Positions 63,330 to 64,000 of a DNA stretch of 64,000 nt are shown here, one piece after another. Every line of letters begins with the position of its first letter. The first letter of the stretch is position 1. A model generated the notes under the pieces. The model had not been told where the DNA came from and did not search any database. It saw only the letters and a list, made by a program, of their open reading frames with translations. Source of the stretch: Nemopilema nomurai (taxonomy: Eukaryota; Cnidaria; Scyphozoa; Rhizostomeae; Rhizostomatidae); assembly GCA_003864495.1 (NCBI GenBank), contig ML133366.1, forward strand, positions 1,340,871 through 1,404,870. Direction: 5' to 3'. Made by a program: the position numbers and the translations under genes.

Positions 63330-63943
63330 AAGGACAAGAGGGGTTTGGAATCTCCATGAGCAACAACTCCATATTAATGTGCCTGAGCTAAAGACTATTT
63401 TGTATGGGCTAACATCTTTGATTGACCAAAAGAATACACATGTCAAAATTTTGACTGATAATATGAATGCAGTACATTGAAAATATGGGATCTTGTCGTT
63501 CTTTGGCCTGTAATGAAGAAGTGAAGCAAATTTGGGATTGGGTTATCCAGAATCAAAACTGCATATCTGTGTCCTTCATCCCAGGAGTTCAGAACCATTT
63601 AGCTGATGCCGAATCTAGAAACTATGAGCTTCGAACAGAATGGCAGTTAAATCCATCTGTGTTTAAATTTATAATTAAAAAATTAAATGTTACCTTAGAC
63701 ATTGATTTATTTGTCTCTAGAATCAATTGCCAATTTAAGCTTTTTGCATCGTTTTGGCCAAATCCAGAGGCTTCAGCAATTGATTTGTTAACGTTTAGTT
63801 GGTCAACCATTAAATTTTATGCCTTTCCACCATTTGCAATTATTCCTCGTGTTTTACAAAAGATTTCTTCTGACAATGCAACTGGTCTTCTAATTGTTCC
63901 TAATTGGCCATATAGTCCCTGGTATTCTCTGTACAATAGTTAG
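63330..63943 (+). pseudogene. DIRS-type RNase H and following domain
   Basis: The first frame gives WNLHEQQLHINVPELKTILY and HVKILTDNMNAVH. A one-base frameshift at about 63467 leads into YIENMGSC, then SFIPGVQNHLADAESRNYEL, EWQLNPSVFKFI, TLDIDLFVSRINCQFKLFAS and YAFPPFAIIPRVLQKI, then LIVPNWPYSPWYSL. 'HIN..EL', 'TDN..AV..INN.G', 'PG..N..AD..SR', 'DLFASR.N.Q' and 'FPPF..I..VL.KI' are the DIRS RNase H order. It ends at TAG at 63941-63943. Confidence 0.75.
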
Positions 63944-64000
63944 TTGATTTCTGAACGCATTATTATTCCTTCCAGCAAGCATCTAATGCCAAACCGTCCA

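Noticed and set aside
1..64000. tRNA, rRNA, CRISPR arrays, bacterial operons or Shine-Dalgarno sites
   Set aside because: None seen. The splice signals, LINEs and animal-type transposons show that the DNA is eukaryotic, so bacterial features do not apply.

Overview
The window is animal nuclear DNA: AT-rich, intron-bearing, with eukaryotic splice signals, and made almost entirely of mobile elements and their decayed relatives. It contains Ty3/Gypsy, BEL/Pao and DIRS retroelements, at least five LINE copies, and remnants of pogo/Tigger, THAP-Kolobok-like, hAT, piggyBac and Harbinger-like DNA transposons. It also contains large transposon-like families (a RecQ-like helicase, PIN/Asteroid-like proteins, and a family sharing a 'PVENFHS' motif). 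From memory, this combination is typical of cnidarians, most likely a coral or anemone. That assignment is inference; no marker gene proves it. I see no rRNA, tRNA, CRISPR or ordinary single-copy host gene.

Layout. 1-3320 (-): Ty3/Gypsy gag-pol with a short LTR, cut by the window edge. 3388-8821: a broken RecQ-like helicase (+) whose exons alternate with pieces of a transposase-like gene (-). 10195-11650: Tigger transposase remnant (-), a HIRAN-like fragment (+) and a cluster of TTCGAATTAA motifs. 13633-16537 (-): spliced THAP-domain, Kolobok-like transposase gene. 16822-20810: an RTE-type LINE remnant (-) split by a CR1/L2-like LINE (+) whose ORF1 carries a 2A-like motif and a PHD finger. 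20811-22990: possible Harbinger-like unit. 24521-26164: SANT/Myb-like gene, an unknown ORF, then a truncated Gypsy gag with LTR.

26180-36509 is the best-defined large unit. It has two inverted arms of about 870 bp, flanked by a 5-bp direct repeat (tatta), around an intron-containing gene for a transposase-like protein and a RING-H2-like exon. A nearly intact 5.5-kb LINE with CCCH zinc fingers in its ORF1 sits inside the right arm, with its own 5-bp duplication (aatcc). Removing the LINE restores an arm of 875 bp beside the left arm of 870 bp.

36765-45250: hAT and piggyBac scraps, a 5'-truncated LINE, DIRS recombinase and gag remnants, a cysteine-rich transposon-like ORF and a BEL/Pao gag-protease remnant. 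45948-50720 (-): a fuller LINE with an L1-type ORF1 and a PHD-EN-RT ORF2. 50960-51440: DIRS RT scrap. 51635-61766 (+): a long multi-exon PIN/Asteroid-like gene, broken by stops and frameshifts. It is also interrupted by a 3.4-kb insertion whose two ends are direct copies of a 275-bp inverted-terminal-repeat unit, with a TA duplication at the outer boundary. 62541-63310 (-): C-terminal part of a related gene. 63330-63943 (+): DIRS RNase H.

The genes do not form a pathway. They record successive insertions, several of which can be ordered by nesting.
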